From Sarcomyxa edulis (lineage: Eukaryota > Basidiomycota > Agaricomycetes > Agaricales > Mycenaceae), in NCBI GenBank assembly GCA_009761415.1, contig QUOL01000022.1:1-64000 (forward strand): 64,000 nt of DNA. The letters are read 5' to 3'. Below, in pieces: positions 32,401 through 44,298 of this stretch (its first letter is position 1; every line of letters begins with the position of its first letter). Under the pieces are notes generated by a model that saw nothing but the letters and a program-made list of their open reading frames with translations, had not been told where the DNA came from and made no database searches. The position numbers and the translations under genes were made by a program.

Positions 32401-34176
32401 GCTGCGCTTGACCGGAAGTTAGCTGCTGCTAAGCAGAGAGAGAGGGAAAAGGAAAAGGAGAGGGAACGGCTGAGGAGGGAGAAGGAAAAGGAAAAGGAAA
32501 AGGAGAGAAAGGAGAGGGAGAAGGAGAAGGAGAAGAAAGAGAAGGAAAGGGAAAAAGCAAAGAGGAAGGAAAAGGCGAGGAACGAGAGGGCGGAGAAGCA
32601 GCTGGATGACTCTCTTGACGTGTCTGAAAGGAAGTCGACGAGGAAACCACCTATGGTGAGGAACTTTGATGCGCCGTCCGTGTCCCGTCCGAAACCACCG
32701 CAGTCCCAGTCGCAATCGCAATCGCAAAGTGTAGTTCCGGAGAAACGCAAAAGGGGAAGACCCAGATTATCCGAGTCCCTCCCAACCACAGCCGCGACGA
32801 CCCCGAACCCGAAAGAAGAAGACATCGCGGTGGGACTTTCATTTGGGAAAGAACAACCTCGGGACTCGAATGGGCGTTTTGGGAGGAAACATGGGACATC
32901 GAGGCCTCATCGGGTGTCTGGTTCTTCTGGTGCGTCGTTGTCTAGGGCGCAGAGGGCTGTTAGGAGGGGTAAGGCGAAGGCGAAGAGGGAGTATCGGGTC
33001 ATCAAGAAGGAGAAGGAGAAGGAGAAACAAGCGATGTTTGGTGATCTCGAAAAGGATGGAGATGAGGCTGAGGCCCTGGAGGATGAAGACGAAGATACGC
33101 GTCTTCGTAAGAAGGCACGACGGGATAATGGTGAAGGCCAAGGCCGTGCAGCACCGACTATCACACCGACTCTGCCGACTATCACTAGGCGGCCTGGGTA
33201 TGGTTTCAACGGGAAGAATCTTCTTCACAATGATCCTACTAGTTATGCTCGACGGGCGTGGGTAGTTCGAAGTCCTGGAGCGACTAGTCAAGGCGAAGGC
33301 GAGGATGTGAACATGGAAGCACAAACTTCTGGGGAGGATGATGATAGCGCTCCCGTCACTCCAGAGAATGCCACAGCTAGCCCTGACATTATCATAGATG
33401 AGCCTGACTCTGGGGACGAACAAAACCAGAGGAGTTTGTCGTTATCGGTGTCTCCTTCGATTTATTATTCCACAGCCCCTCGACCTCTGGCTGCACTGAA
33501 ACCCTCCCCTTATATCTTAGCCAAGCGCCCGGAGCGGTTATGGACTTCGCGTATCGAGGACGAGGATGATAACGAGGACGACAATACACACACGCACAGG
33601 AACGAGGATGAGGCTAGTGGTAGTTGGCAGCCGTGGTGGAAAGTTGCTCTCCCTGATTCCCAGTCCTCGGCTGTTATGAACGACGAGCAGCCGCTCGCGA
33701 CTATTACTTATTCTTCGAACGTGTCCCCATTATCTTCGCCAAATGCACGTGCGGGACCTTCATCCTGGACCCGGGGGAAATATGTCGATCCGTATGGGCT
33801 TCTGTCGGACGAAGAGGTATGATTTTTCTTGTATACGATATCTCTTTTGTTTATCCTAGTCTTTTAATTGTTGTTGTTGCGCCATTAGGACGATCCAATA
33901 GGAAGATCGGATGGTTATCCTTCTTCGCTCTCGTCTGACGACGATTCAGACGTAGAAGGAATGGATGTCGACCGACCAACATCCACATTGGCGTTGGCAG
34001 TTCCAACATATTGCCCTTTACTCTCTGAAAGCGCAGCTTCGCACGTCACGTCGTTGATTCAGCTTCGCAAGTCAGTTTCATTCTCGACCGAAGTCCCTGC
34101 TACAGCCCCTCTTCCCAGTCTCATCAGCGCGGGATGGGATACTTGTTCCGAGGACTATGATTCGGCTCCTAATTGA
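29488..34176 (+). CDS. set9: Set9/Suv4-20-type histone H4 lysine-20 methyltransferase
   Basis: The start ATG at 29488 opens the conserved LSSDDDFLSHLLVEKL. Exons are about 29488-29646, 29718-29905 (may hide a further small intron), 29999-30311, 30742-30856, 30985-32140, 32259-33816 and 33889-34176. The SET core is YFELYHPSGC, ELKGSMANLT, RRDFSVIHSKQM, LFLGPARFVN-HDCNNNCEL and GEEITAHYGDGYF. A post-SET CxCxxC (GRKNRHCLCETC) completes the zinc site. Farther on, ICVTC and CPRC (split by an intron) form a second likely zinc pair. The rest is disordered: serine/acidic tracts and two strongly charged Lys/Glu/Arg helical runs (about 31920-32000 and 32440-32570). It methylates histone H4K20 in chromatin. 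The fungal Set9 core is far shorter; the long tail is unexplained. Confidence 0.93.
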
Positions 34177-34611
34177 ACTTTTTTCTTTCGTCTTATCATT
34201 ATACACCCCCGACTCTATAGCTAGCATTTTGTTGTCCAACCTGTCATCGCTCGTGTTTTCTCTTTTGTCTGCAGGTCAGTGGCTTGTCACTCAAATACCT
34301 TACATTTCTTGTTGTTATTGTTCATAATATTATCTCACAAGCACATTAACTTGTACCTACATAGTTGTAATCTGGATGTACATTCATATCCACCAATTTG
34401 ATACAACTCTCTCGCTCCATGTTCTCGGGTCGAAAGGCAGATTTTCACGGCTGAAAATCGCAACCCTCCTGCTCTACGCACTACTGTTCAGCCATCGGGG
34501 TGTTCCACTTGCAGTGGAAGTCCTGTTTGTAATGCGTGAACTGAGTTCACAGGATTGGTTACATGTAGATTGCATGTAAGTATGTACTGATAATCGCCGC
34601 AAAACGTGCAA
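34177..34611. other. Spacer between convergent set9 and GMC genes
   Basis: No gene or repeat recognised. Confidence 0.5.
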
Positions 34612-37202
34612 TCATGAATAGTCCGCCTTTATAAGGTCGCTAGCCCGTTCGGCCACAATGTAGACAGGGGCCTGGATGTGTGCTGCTGGAATGAAGGGCT
34701 ACATACACAGCGTCATGGTTTAGCAACGAGGACCATGCTTTACGAGATAAGGAAGACTTACAAAAATTGAGGCATCGACCACACGTACGCCATGAACGCC
34801 TGAATGATGGGTTCGTAAGCATACGCATGACACTGTAGGTCTGCATCACTCGCCTTTGACTCTCAGATCAGGATCGACGACTCCAAACGACGATCCCTTC
34901 GCTGACATCGCTGCTGTGCCTGAAGGATGCCACTCAGTACCTGTGTGACTGCGCACAAATTGTTCAAGCTCTTCGTCGCTGGTGAGATTATAAAGCGGGG
35001 CAAATGGTTGTATCACGTAGTCTTGCCACGGAGACGCCGTCAAGAAGCGTCGACCGGCCCTTATAGATTCTATCAAGACAGTCAAGTCGAATTGGCTTGA
35101 CAAGATTCCCGGATCGATGACAGGGAAGTCAAAAGGATCTGAAGAGTTCAAAGTCACAGATCCACCTGGCAATGAAGCGTTAACTAGAAGAGGGCTTCAT
35201 GGACATCATTCCACTCACGCGACACTGGGGAGGCTACTGTGCTCAAGATAGACATGTAGAACCCTGTATCAGGTATGTCTCCAACGAAGGTTGTAAAGCC
35301 ATTCTGTAGGACCATGTCACTCGGAGGAAGAGTTGTATACAGGTAAACGAAGTGACAGACCGAAAACAGGAGCTCATAATGACCGGATGTGGGTCCAGCA
35401 CTTGGATCTGCGAATGACTTGAATACAGAATGATTCCTCGGTAGTCGCTGCCAACCGATCTGCTGTGAGTGCCCTACAACTAAAGGGCCTGTACCGTCCG
35501 CCTTGTAGAGTGCTAACTCTTCTGCTGCAAGAGTCGCATTTCGCTCCGCAGTCTCGAACGTTTCAGTGGAATTGACAAGAAATTGGCTGGCAAGTATTGG
35601 GTGATCGGACAGATTGGCACCAACAGAAGGTAGATGCACGATGGTTGAGATTCCGAGAGGTTTTAGAAGGTCTTTGTCTCCAATGCCGGACAGCATCAAC
35701 AATTGTGGAGTATTGATTGATCCAGCTGAGATGATAATCTCTTGATGAGCGGTTACAGTAAATCGTCTACCTGTGAACAGTCGAATGTCTATATAGTGTG
35801 GAAATGACAGGATCGGTCAAGGCTCACCCGTGCGATTTTGCGCAAACTCTACCGCAGTGAATAGGGTGTTTCACACCCGGCCAACTCGGGCCCAACTCGG
35901 GCCCAACTCGAATCCCTAACTTCGATTTCTGAAATCCTCCAACTTCGCGAGTTGGGACGAAGTCGTGCTCCCGAGCACGATTTGACGGCCAACTTCGCTC
36001 CAACTTCGCCTTCCAACTCATTTCCCCAACTCAGATATTTTTTTATTTTTTTATTACGCAGGATTTACCGGAATTGATGTCGAAGTTGGTGCGAGATTTG
36101 AGACGAAGTTGGAGATCGAGTTGGGCCGAAGTTGGATGGGTGTGAAACACCCTAATGCCGGCAGTCCATCAGTAAAGCCGTTATGTATCAGCTTCAAGGC
36201 TTGACTCTCTATCAGAACATCGAGATTATCTCGGAGTAGGAACTGTGGTTCTAGATATGCGGTTGCAGAGGAGCTGCGTTTACTATGTCCGATGGTGCTT
36301 TGTGTCCAGCCTGAATTGCGGTTGTAAGTAAATATCTACGGCGTGGAGTTGCGATACATGTGGGATACCTATGCCGATTGTGTCCCCGGAATTCATGTCC
36401 AGATTAAATTGGAATTCAGGCAATTCCCGCAAAGTTTCCAATACCTTTCCGCTAAGGTCGAACGGGAAGCCTGGAAGGCTGACTTCTACTGGGCCAGCAT
36501 ATCCATGTATGGCTGGATTGAATTGGCCAGTAGTGTTATGATGGTCAGCAGATTCTACAAAACGCTCTTGCTATAGTGAACAGATAGCTGTGAAACAAAT
36601 ATGATCTCGAAATCAGAGGTGGACATTACGCACCTTATGAATATATGGTTGAAGAGCATTCCACGACCAGCCATCGTCCAAAGTGGCGTTTGCCCAACGA
36701 TTGTAATCGTCCAGTGAACCTCGAGTATAGACGAGCAAGTTGACACTTGAGCTACCACCTAAGACCCGGCCTCTAGGATACAAAATTGAGCGATTAAAAG
36801 TACCATTCTGCGGAACCGTAGTGTAGTTCCAAGTCCAAGGAGTATTTGGTGCCGCCCGAGGACCGAAGAAAGGGATAATCAGGTCATCGACCCCTTCATT
36901 GCTGGAATGAACCCTCAGTATACTTATGGCAGGACATATCCAAGAACAGCACACTTGACACCGGCTTCTATGATCAGAACGCGAACCTCGGGATCCTCGG
37001 TCAGTCGGTTTGCAACGACACTCCCTGCAGTTCCAGCTAGAATGCAAATTCCATTGAACAAGTAGTTATTCAAAGTATCGATCTACGTACCTCCCACAAC
37101 GACGAAATCATAAGCGTCCGCTACTAGAGAAGGATCGGTAAGCAGTTTCGACTGAACTTCCAAGTCCAGCAAAAACAAAATGCATGTCAAGAATAAGAGC
37201 AT
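34612..37202 (-). pseudogene. GMC oxidoreductase (aryl-alcohol-oxidase-like), exon interrupted by MITE
   Basis: The ATG at 37202 starts a signal peptide (MLLFLTCILFLLDL), then the FAD dinucleotide fold YDFVVVGG-GTAGSVVANRLTED. The GMC signature GRVLGGSSSVN and later the second signature region AGSINTPQLLMLSGIG are intact. The catalytic blocks HTGTEWHPSGTAAM and PAAHIQAPVY are near the end, stop at 34612-34614. About a dozen short introns. The MITE at 35862-36154 lies within an exon. Its removal with one TA gives a continuous reading through GFTDGLPALFTAVEFAQNRT. As it stands the mRNA would read into the MITE. Such secreted flavoenzymes oxidise alcohols to make H2O2 in lignocellulose decay. 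It is divergent from CCT6 with a 265-bp shared upstream region. Confidence 0.87.
35862..36154. mobile_element. 293-bp TA-flanked MITE, copy 2
   Basis: Same ends and length as the copy at 21458-21750, with about 17 differences by eye. Inserted at a TA in a coding exon of the GMC oxidoreductase gene. No transposase with matching ends is in the window: the Tc1 element at 42007 has different termini. Confidence 0.92.
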
Positions 37203-37240
37203 CGTCTGAGCGCCTTTGCCTGTGGTCTCCGCATTCCATT

Positions 37241-37250
37241 ACTTATAAGG
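37241..37250 (-). promoter_or_regulatory. Possible TATA box of the GMC gene
   Basis: CCTTATAAGT on the minus strand, about 40 nt before the ATG at 37202. Confidence 0.3.
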
Positions 37251-37467
37251 ATGCATGACTATCCCACGAGGCCTTAAGCATTACGCATCGTCTCCAGTGA
37301 GCGCTTGAGCAATAATGGATATGGACTCGGAGTTGGACTCGGACGTGAACTCGCGGAAGTCACATGGGCGCTGGGTATACTTTTGAAGCGGCGCTTCAAA
37401 GGACACATGTACAGGGTCTAATAATAATGGCCAAGAAATAATTCTTGAACGCGTACCTCTTCGAAAA

Positions 37468-39570
37468 ATGTCGTCGAGCATCGAACTTATAAACCCAAAG
37501 GCGGAGAGTGTCCGGAGAGCTCAGGCCTTACAGGTATTTACTTTCTGCGTAACCTATGGATTGCACTGAACTTTGCACTTCAAGGTGAACACCAACGGCG
37601 CGATAGGTCTCGCCAATGTAGTCAAAGGCAACTTGGGTAAGTCAATCGCGATCTAGTACTCGACATTCTTTGTGACTTACCATGGTTTATGATACAGGTC
37701 CAAGAGGGACATTGAAAATGCTCGTGGATGGGTCAGGTCAGATCAAAATGACGAAGGACGGAAAAGTTCTACTATCGGAAATGCAGATCCAAAACCCAAC
37801 TGCAGCTATGATCGCGCGAACCGCTGTAGCTCAGGATGATCAAGTAGGAGATGGGACGACTTCGGTAGTTTTGCTGGTTGGAGAACTGTTAAAACAAGCG
37901 GATCGATACATCTCGGAGGGTGTTCATCCTACAGTCATCGGAGAGGGCTTTGATCTGGCCAAAAAGGAAGCTTTGGTGGTGAGCACGATGTGGTCCTCCT
38001 GAAGTGTTCTCTGTAGTACTCATACGGGTGACTGTAAAGTTCCTGGACGGCTTCAAGCAGCCTTCGAAGTTGGATCGTGCAACTCTGATCAATGTCGCTA
38101 ATACGTCTCTTTCTACCAAACTGAGCGCATCAATGGCAAAGCAGTTGTCTGCAGATGTTGTCGATGCTGTACTAACTGTCCGGCCACCCCCTCCAACGGA
38201 AGGTGAGTCGCAATGCATGGCATTTACCATTGATGCCTCATCTCTCGCATAGACGCCAAAGACCAATACCGGGATGCCATTGACCTTCACATGATCGAAA
38301 TCATGAAAATGCAACATCGGACAGCTTCGGAGACACAACTCGTTCGTGGACTTGTCTTGGATCACGGTGCAAGACATCCCGACATGCCAAAGCGGGTGGA
38401 GAACGCGTTCATTTTGACTTTGAACGTGAGTTTGGAATACGAAAAAACGTGAGTGATTCTCTTATATCTCATAAATTCGTACAATTGACGTTGTGTCGAT
38501 TTCATAGCGAGGTCAACTCCGGCTTCTTCTACTCGTCAGCAGAACAGAGGGAGAAGCTTGTAGAGTCGGAACGGCGTTTCGTGGATGCCAAGGTCAAGAA
38601 GATTGTCGATCTCAAAAACTTGGTGTGCGATCAGGCTGTGGATTCGAAAGAGAAAAAGAAGGGATTTGTCATTATCAACCAAAAAGGTATCGACCCTCTC
38701 AGTCTTGACATTCTTGCAAAGAACGGGATTTTGGCGCTTCGACGTGCTAAACGACGAAACATGGAGCGGTACGTGGATTGCATTATCTCTCCTCTTCGTC
38801 TAATCGAACATCCAATATAGAATGCAGCTTGTCTGTGGAGGAGTTGCCCAAAACTCTGTAGACGATCTTACACCGTCGATTCTTGGCTGGGCAGGTCTCG
38901 TCTACGAGCATACTCTCGGAGAAGAGAAGTTCACGTTCATCGAAGAAGTCAAACAACCCAAATCTGTCACCCTTTTGATCAAGGGCCCAAATCCTCATAC
39001 GATCCAGCAGATCCAAGATGCGCTCCGCGATGGTCTTCGTGCTGTCAAGAACGCTATTGAAGATGAGGCTCTGATCCCTGGAGCTGGTGCGTTCGAGGTA
39101 GCGTGCTCTGCGCATCTGAGCGGCCCCGTCAAGAAAAGCGCCAAAGGAAGAGTCAAGATGGGTGTTCAAGCATTCGCGGACGCGCTCTTGATCATTCCAA
39201 AGACGCTTGCGCAGAATGGAGGTTTCGACGTGCAGGATGTTGTGGTTGCGTTGCAGGTAAAACCTCGACACTGTCATTCCCAATCCATGCGCTTGAACTG
39301 ACGGTCCCATAGGATGAACAAGCAGAGGGAAACACTGTCGGTATCGACCTCGAGTCCGGAGAACCCTTCGATCCTACTGTGGATGGGATCTGGGACAACT
39401 ATAGGGTTAAGAGACAGATGCTCCACTCATGGTGAGCTTTCTTCCGATGCACATGTGTCCACTCTCCCTAACATTGAGACCTCAGTTCTGTTATCGCCGT
39501 AAATCTTCTATCGACAGACGAGATTCTCCGGGCTGGGCGCAGCTCTCTGAAACCAGATGGGCAGCAATAG
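37468..39570 (+). CDS. cct6: T-complex protein 1 subunit zeta (chaperonin CCT6)
   Basis: Exon 1 (37468-37533) encodes [22 protein letters not shown], typical of CCT6. The equatorial ATP site follows in [21 protein letters not shown] and [18 protein letters not shown]. The substrate-binding apical part has [17 protein letters not shown]. The C-terminal half has [39 protein letters not shown] sequence and [14 protein letters not shown]. Stop TAG at 39568-39570. Around nine introns, several with clean phase. Full length (about 540 aa) with no lesion seen. It is one of eight subunits of the cytosolic ring that folds actin and tubulin. The zeta assignment rests on the N-terminus and overall pattern. 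Confidence 0.92.
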
Positions 39571-40076
39571 TTGGCTGCTCTTGTCATCGGGTTACGCGAA
39601 GATTCGTTGAAAATCTCGGTTTCTGTTTCCACAATAGAACGAGTTTAGATTGATCTCTCATCAGATGTACTAAAGAAGAAGAGATTTTGCTTTCGAATTA
39701 TTCTTCAGTTGATGTTTACGTGACACTCACTGCGACTGTCGTTAGCACTGGCGGTTGTTTGATCTTGTCTCTGTTGCAGGTCTTCGGCGTTAGTTGCACC
39801 CCTTCGGTCTTGGGTTCAAACTCAAACGACCCAAACACGAGCAGTGGTGTATCTCTGGTAAGTATAGTTACTGTCTTTCGAACCAGGGATCTCCACACTG
39901 TTTGTCGTCTATAATAAGTAGGTATGTTGTTGTTTGATATATCTACTTGCTGTGCTTATCATTCCCACGGAATCCCAACCCTCACCACAGCTCCAAGCCA
40001 AGAGTCATTCCATCCGGGTGATTTCGTTGTTGGTCGTCGTCGGGTCCTGTCTGCTCTAACGAAGCTTTACAGTAAG
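39571..40076. other. Spacer before F-box gene B
   Basis: No gene or repeat recognised. Confidence 0.4.
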
Positions 40077-41685
40077 ATGACGAAGGACATACCTCACGAC
40101 GTCTGGCTACATATCGCCTCATTTCTGCCCCGTGAGGCATTACTCGACCTGATCCCTGTCAACCGTGCGTTTTTCGTCATCGGCATGAATGCTAGATACA
40201 GAGATATCTCCTGGACTATGTCTGGCCCCAGGTTATCAAAGATTTTGGTTCGTCTCAGGTGATATACTCAGTCTCCTACATATATGACCTACATCCTGAG
40301 AGTTCTCCAGGGACCCCGCGATAGCATACCGGGTCAGGCATCTTCGAATCGACTGTTGGTTTTTGCTAACACACTACTGGAGCGAGGAGCGAAAATTGGG
40401 ATGGCTCACTCAGAGCGACATCTTGAATTATCTGCGCGGAATCACATCTAGGGGACTCTATATCTCCACTAGGAAGCTCATTCGCGAAATGGAGAAAACA
40501 ATGAAGTGCTTGACGCGAGTCACAAAATACGATTTCACGTGCCATGACCTGCCTCTCACTAAAGACACTCATCGTCTCATGGGATATGCTTGGAAATGCT
40601 TCCCTGTCAGTCTGACGACGTTAATACTTCACGCTAGGCTAGAGAATTTTCCCAGCCTACTCCCCACATCCGATATCCCGATCCACAGTTTGCACACGCT
40701 GAACCTATGTTTCGCATCCGACGTCACCCCCTTAACCCACGAAGAAGATGCGATGGGACGTACTCACCCCGATGACATCCTCAAGGCTGATATTGGTCCC
40801 TTTGTTAATCGGCTTTCCTCGTCGCTTGTATCCTTGGAAATTATGTCTGAATCCTCTTCGGACGTCTCACCATTCATACGCTCGCTTGGCCATTTCCCTC
40901 TCCTCCACCGCTTGTCGTTCCATCTGCCTTTCTACAATGAACATATATCCGATCCTTCCGCGATCATCATCTTTCTCAGTCATCATATAGACCTCATGCA
41001 CTTTGAATTGAAGTGGAGTCGTCAGTGGTGGCGAAAGAGTTTTCGACCTATGCTTAAAGAACTGTCCTCGGAGGTCATACATATGATTAACTCGGATTCA
41101 GGGCTCCTTCGAAATCTGCAGACCTTGTCGATGTTTTCAACCCAAGGATCAAGCTTGAAGGCTACCCTCCGCATTGTAAATCGTTCCGCTTGCTTCCTCT
41201 CCGCCCTTCATCTGCATCACGTATTCCTTGATTACCGAGATATATCTCTCATTCTTGACGAACTGAATCAGGCTCCGAACCTTGTGAACCTTGAATTACC
41301 AGTTTCGAGACTGACTCCCGAATTGCTCGATCTTCTCAAGAATAGACTGCCGGACCTGCAAGTGCTCGAACTCAATTTTGACGTACTCAGCGGCGATGGC
41401 GTCGCTGACGATGACCTAGACAAAACAGTATGAATCTGCTTTCAAACGCAAACGCGAAGACAATGACCTTGACACATTTTCCGCTTTTCCCAGGATGCGT
41501 TCTACAACGCCCTTGAGACCCGTTCATACGAGGGATGGAAGCTCCGCGACATTGGTGTGTGGTACCGGCACAAATCTTTACGGAGGACGACATCGTTCGA
41601 ATTGAGGATAGAGAAACAGCTCGTGGAGATGATACTAATGGTATACAAGGTCAAAGGAATTCCAGTGACAGAGTACTTCAAGTAA
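40077..41685 (+). CDS. F-box/leucine-rich protein, family member B
   Basis: Exons 40077-40258, 40311-41427 and 41494-41685; phases fit exactly and give 496 aa. The F-box is DIPHDVWLHIASFLPREALLDLI. Exon 2 starts RDPAIAYRVRHLRIDCW and contains about ten leucine-rich segments (for example SLTTLILHARLENFPSLLP). Exon 3 has EGWKLRDIGVWY and ends GIPVTEYFK. It is very similar to member C at 46256, including exon lengths (182-nt first exon in both), and more distantly to member A on the other strand at 22589. No frame lesion. Role inferred: substrate adaptor of an SCF ubiquitin ligase. Confidence 0.9.
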
Positions 41686-42004
41686 AACCTGTTTTACTCG
41701 ACAGTTCTCGTGGCGTGGTAACGTTGCGTACCCAATTTGACACCTCGTTACACGCTTCAACATCTCCAGAATCGCTCTGCGACACGGGTGGCACATTGCA
41801 CTAAACTTGCACAACGATCGTCCAAGCTTGACGACTTCAGCATACTTGATGGGCCGGGAGTGTGTTCGTCCTTCAACACAGTCTCCTGTGAGAACAGGCA
41901 GTAGCTGCAGAAACTGAGTCGTATGGCTTTGTCTTATGAGAAAGAAGTGAGTATGCCGAAGTGTGGGCGCTTGTGTGATGTTGTTATGCATGTGCCTGGC
42001 AACA
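41686..42004. other. Spacer left of the Tc1 element
   Basis: No gene seen. Confidence 0.4.
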
Positions 42005-42006
42005 TA

Positions 42007-43596
42007 CAGTGGCCGTCACAAGTAATGGACCACTTGTCACTTTTTCATTCTTCCTCCGAAATCTCTGAAACCTCGTTTGCTCTTAGATTCACGTTAATAT
42101 ATTCAGCATTGTATAATACTTGTATATCCAAATATCGAGTCCATGAGTTTGTGTTGTGAGGACTGAGCGAGAAATCGGCGCGGAGTTTCGGACTTCGGGA
42201 TCCGTTTCTTTTGCCCGATCGTACCTCGCCACACTCTTACTACAAAATAATCATCACACAATCGAACTTTCGTATTATGCTACCACTATATATTTCCCTC
42301 TGACATGGTCTACACTACACCGACAAAAAAAGCTCGCATCATCCAGTTGAAAGATCTCGGAGCCTCAAATCGTGAGATTGCCAGCAAATTCGGAATCAGC
42401 AACTCGACAGTCTCTCGAATCAACAATCGGTACCGAACTTCCCGCGATTTCTACAATATCAAGCCCAAGCCTGGTCGTCCGCATAAACTAGGTTCACCCG
42501 AGATCCGTATTGGTGCTCGTATGCTTGCAACAGGGTCTGCCCGAGATGCTACAGACCTTCAACGCAAGTGTTTCCCGGAGGTCAGCGTCAGCACCGTGCG
42601 TCGTCACCTGGATGCATATGGCCTTATGGCATGTGTGCGTCGTAGGAAGCCACTTTTGACCCGGGTGCATAAGCGGAAGCGCCGGGATTGGGCAAATAAG
42701 TTTGGAAATTGGACGGTTCAAGACTGGCAAAAAGTTTGCTTCTCCGATGAGAGCAAATTTAATTTGTTTGGGTCAGATGGGCGCAGGTATTGTTGGAGGA
42801 GACGAGGGGAAGCGTATGATGACCGGTTCACTCAGAAAATGGTCAAGCATGGGGGAGGGCATGTGATGGTATGGGGGTGCATCACTGCACAGGGTGTTGG
42901 GCAACTTCATCGCATCGAAGGAATTATGGACGCCAACCGATACATCCAAATACTCCAGAAATCATTTCTAGGGACCCTCCACAACCACCACATAGAGCCC
43001 ACAGAAATTATTTTCCAGCAGGATAACGACCCGAAACATTCTTCGAAACTTGCTCAAAATTGGTTCGACGAAAACGAGATCGATGTTCTTGACTGGGCAC
43101 CCAGCTCGCCAGACATGAATATCATAGAGCATGTATGGGCCTATCTTGGACGCATGGTATACTCTCGAAACCCGTTGCCTAGAAATTGTGAGGAGTTATG
43201 GGCCGCACTTCAAGAGGAATGGGGTAGGATTGATTCGGACTATATTTCAAAGCTTTACGACAGTCTTCCGGAGAGGGTGGCAGCACTGAAGAAGGCAAAG
43301 GGTGGTAGTACTAGATACTAAATTTCAATAGTCTGTTGTTCCCCCAATGAAGATATTTTGGCATCACAAAGCTTTATGTGTCATAAGTGCAAAAGTATTG
43401 GACCTCATATAGAAATTTTGTTTCCTTTCTTCTCAATGGATATTAACCAATTCTCAACATCCATGTATCCTACTAATAGCTCACACACAGTATATTCAAA
43501 GGGAGGTGGTTTAAGTGGTGGAGGGAGGAGAACGAGCACGCGAGGTCGCGTTGACTCGCGGCCCGTCACGTGGTCCATTACTTGTGACGGCCACTG
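42007..43596 (+). mobile_element. Intact Tc1/mariner transposon, 1590 bp
   Basis: Ends are perfect 27-bp inverted repeats (42007-42033 and 43570-43596, starting CAGTGGCCGTCACAAG) with TA on both sides (42005-42006 and 43597-43598). The single open frame inside is uninterrupted. Identical ends and an intact gene suggest recent activity. Confidence 0.95.
42305..43321 (+). CDS. Tc1-type DD34E transposase
   Basis: 338 aa, no intron. The N-terminus has a helix-turn-helix (ARIIQLKDLGASNREIASKF, then STVSRINNRY) and a GRPHK linker, followed by a second HTH. The DDE triad is in FSDESKFNLF, QQDNDPKHSS and SPDMNIIEHVW. The spacing between second D and E is about 34 residues, as in Tc1 rather than mariner proper (DD34D). 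Length and motifs are normal for a functional enzyme that cuts and pastes its own element at TA sites. The ATG at 42305 is the first in frame and sits about 300 bp inside the left end. Confidence 0.95.
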   Translation: MVYTTPTKKARIIQLKDLGASNREIASKFGISNSTVSRINNRYRTSRDFYNIKPKPGRPHKLGSPEIRIGARMLATGSARDATDLQRKCFPEVSVSTVRRHLDAYGLMACVRRRKPLLTRVHKRKRRDWANKFGNWTVQDWQKVCFSDESKFNLFGSDGRRYCWRRRGEAYDDRFTQKMVKHGGGHVMVWGCITAQGVGQLHRIEGIMDANRYIQILQKSFLGTLHNHHIEPTEIIFQQDNDPKHSSKLAQNWFDENEIDVLDWAPSSPDMNIIEHVWAYLGRMVYSRNPLPRNCEELWAALQEEWGRIDSDYISKLYDSLPERVAALKKAKGGSTRY

Positions 43597-43598
43597 TA

Positions 43599-44298
43599 TC
43601 AACCGTGATGCGTGATGCGTGACGCTCACGTCGCAGAATTCGAAGCATTCGATAATTATTAATCGATTCAAAGTCAACTAAGCTCAACTTAACTTGTACC
43701 ACCATGCTACCACACTGCAGAGAGGGGACTTATCCACGTAGTTTCAAAGAGCAATCTCCTACCTACAGGATACCTTATATTGGACATTCCACATTTAGTA
43801 CTTATCGGGATCACCCTCCAGGAACGGCTTCACTCAGCGCTAAGCTCTCAGCCTTCAAGTCGACATCTGGGCATCTCACACCCACAACCTATTCATTACC
43901 GCTATATACCGCTCGCCGAACAGGGACAGGTCCTGCTATGTAGGTAACCCAAGGTTTCACTGGTGATTTCTATCACCCTCGTTCGAGCGACTATCGACTT
44001 TTTTTCGTCAACATCGCGATCCCTTCATCTGGCCAGGTCTTATGCTTGCCAGGACTGTATCCAACTCACGCTTTATCTGGTAAATTCTCGATAGAACAAG
44101 ATATGGCTTCTGCTTATCGAGTCTCTGGCGTGAGCAGTCTCTCCATGACGTTAGATCCGGCTATGTAACCATCATTTCAGGTGTTCGTAGCGATCGCTGC
44201 CGCGCTCAGGATCAGCAGTCGGGCGCTCGACGATTGGTTGGAATAAATAGCTGACTCTTCCAATGGTTGTACAAATCTTCGTCCCTCCCACTCGCCAT
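43599..44298. other. Spacer, nothing recognised
   Basis: A short open frame at 43704-43943 has no recognisable features. Confidence 0.4.

Noticed and set aside
31177..33423. Long minus-strand open frames opposite set9
   Set aside because: They are shadows of the Lys/Glu/Ser-rich coding sequence on +, giving low-complexity Leu/Phe/Ser runs.
42007..43596. Tc1 element as the source of the 293-bp MITEs
   Set aside because: Their inverted repeats differ completely (CAGTGGCCGTC against TAGGGTGTTTCACACC).
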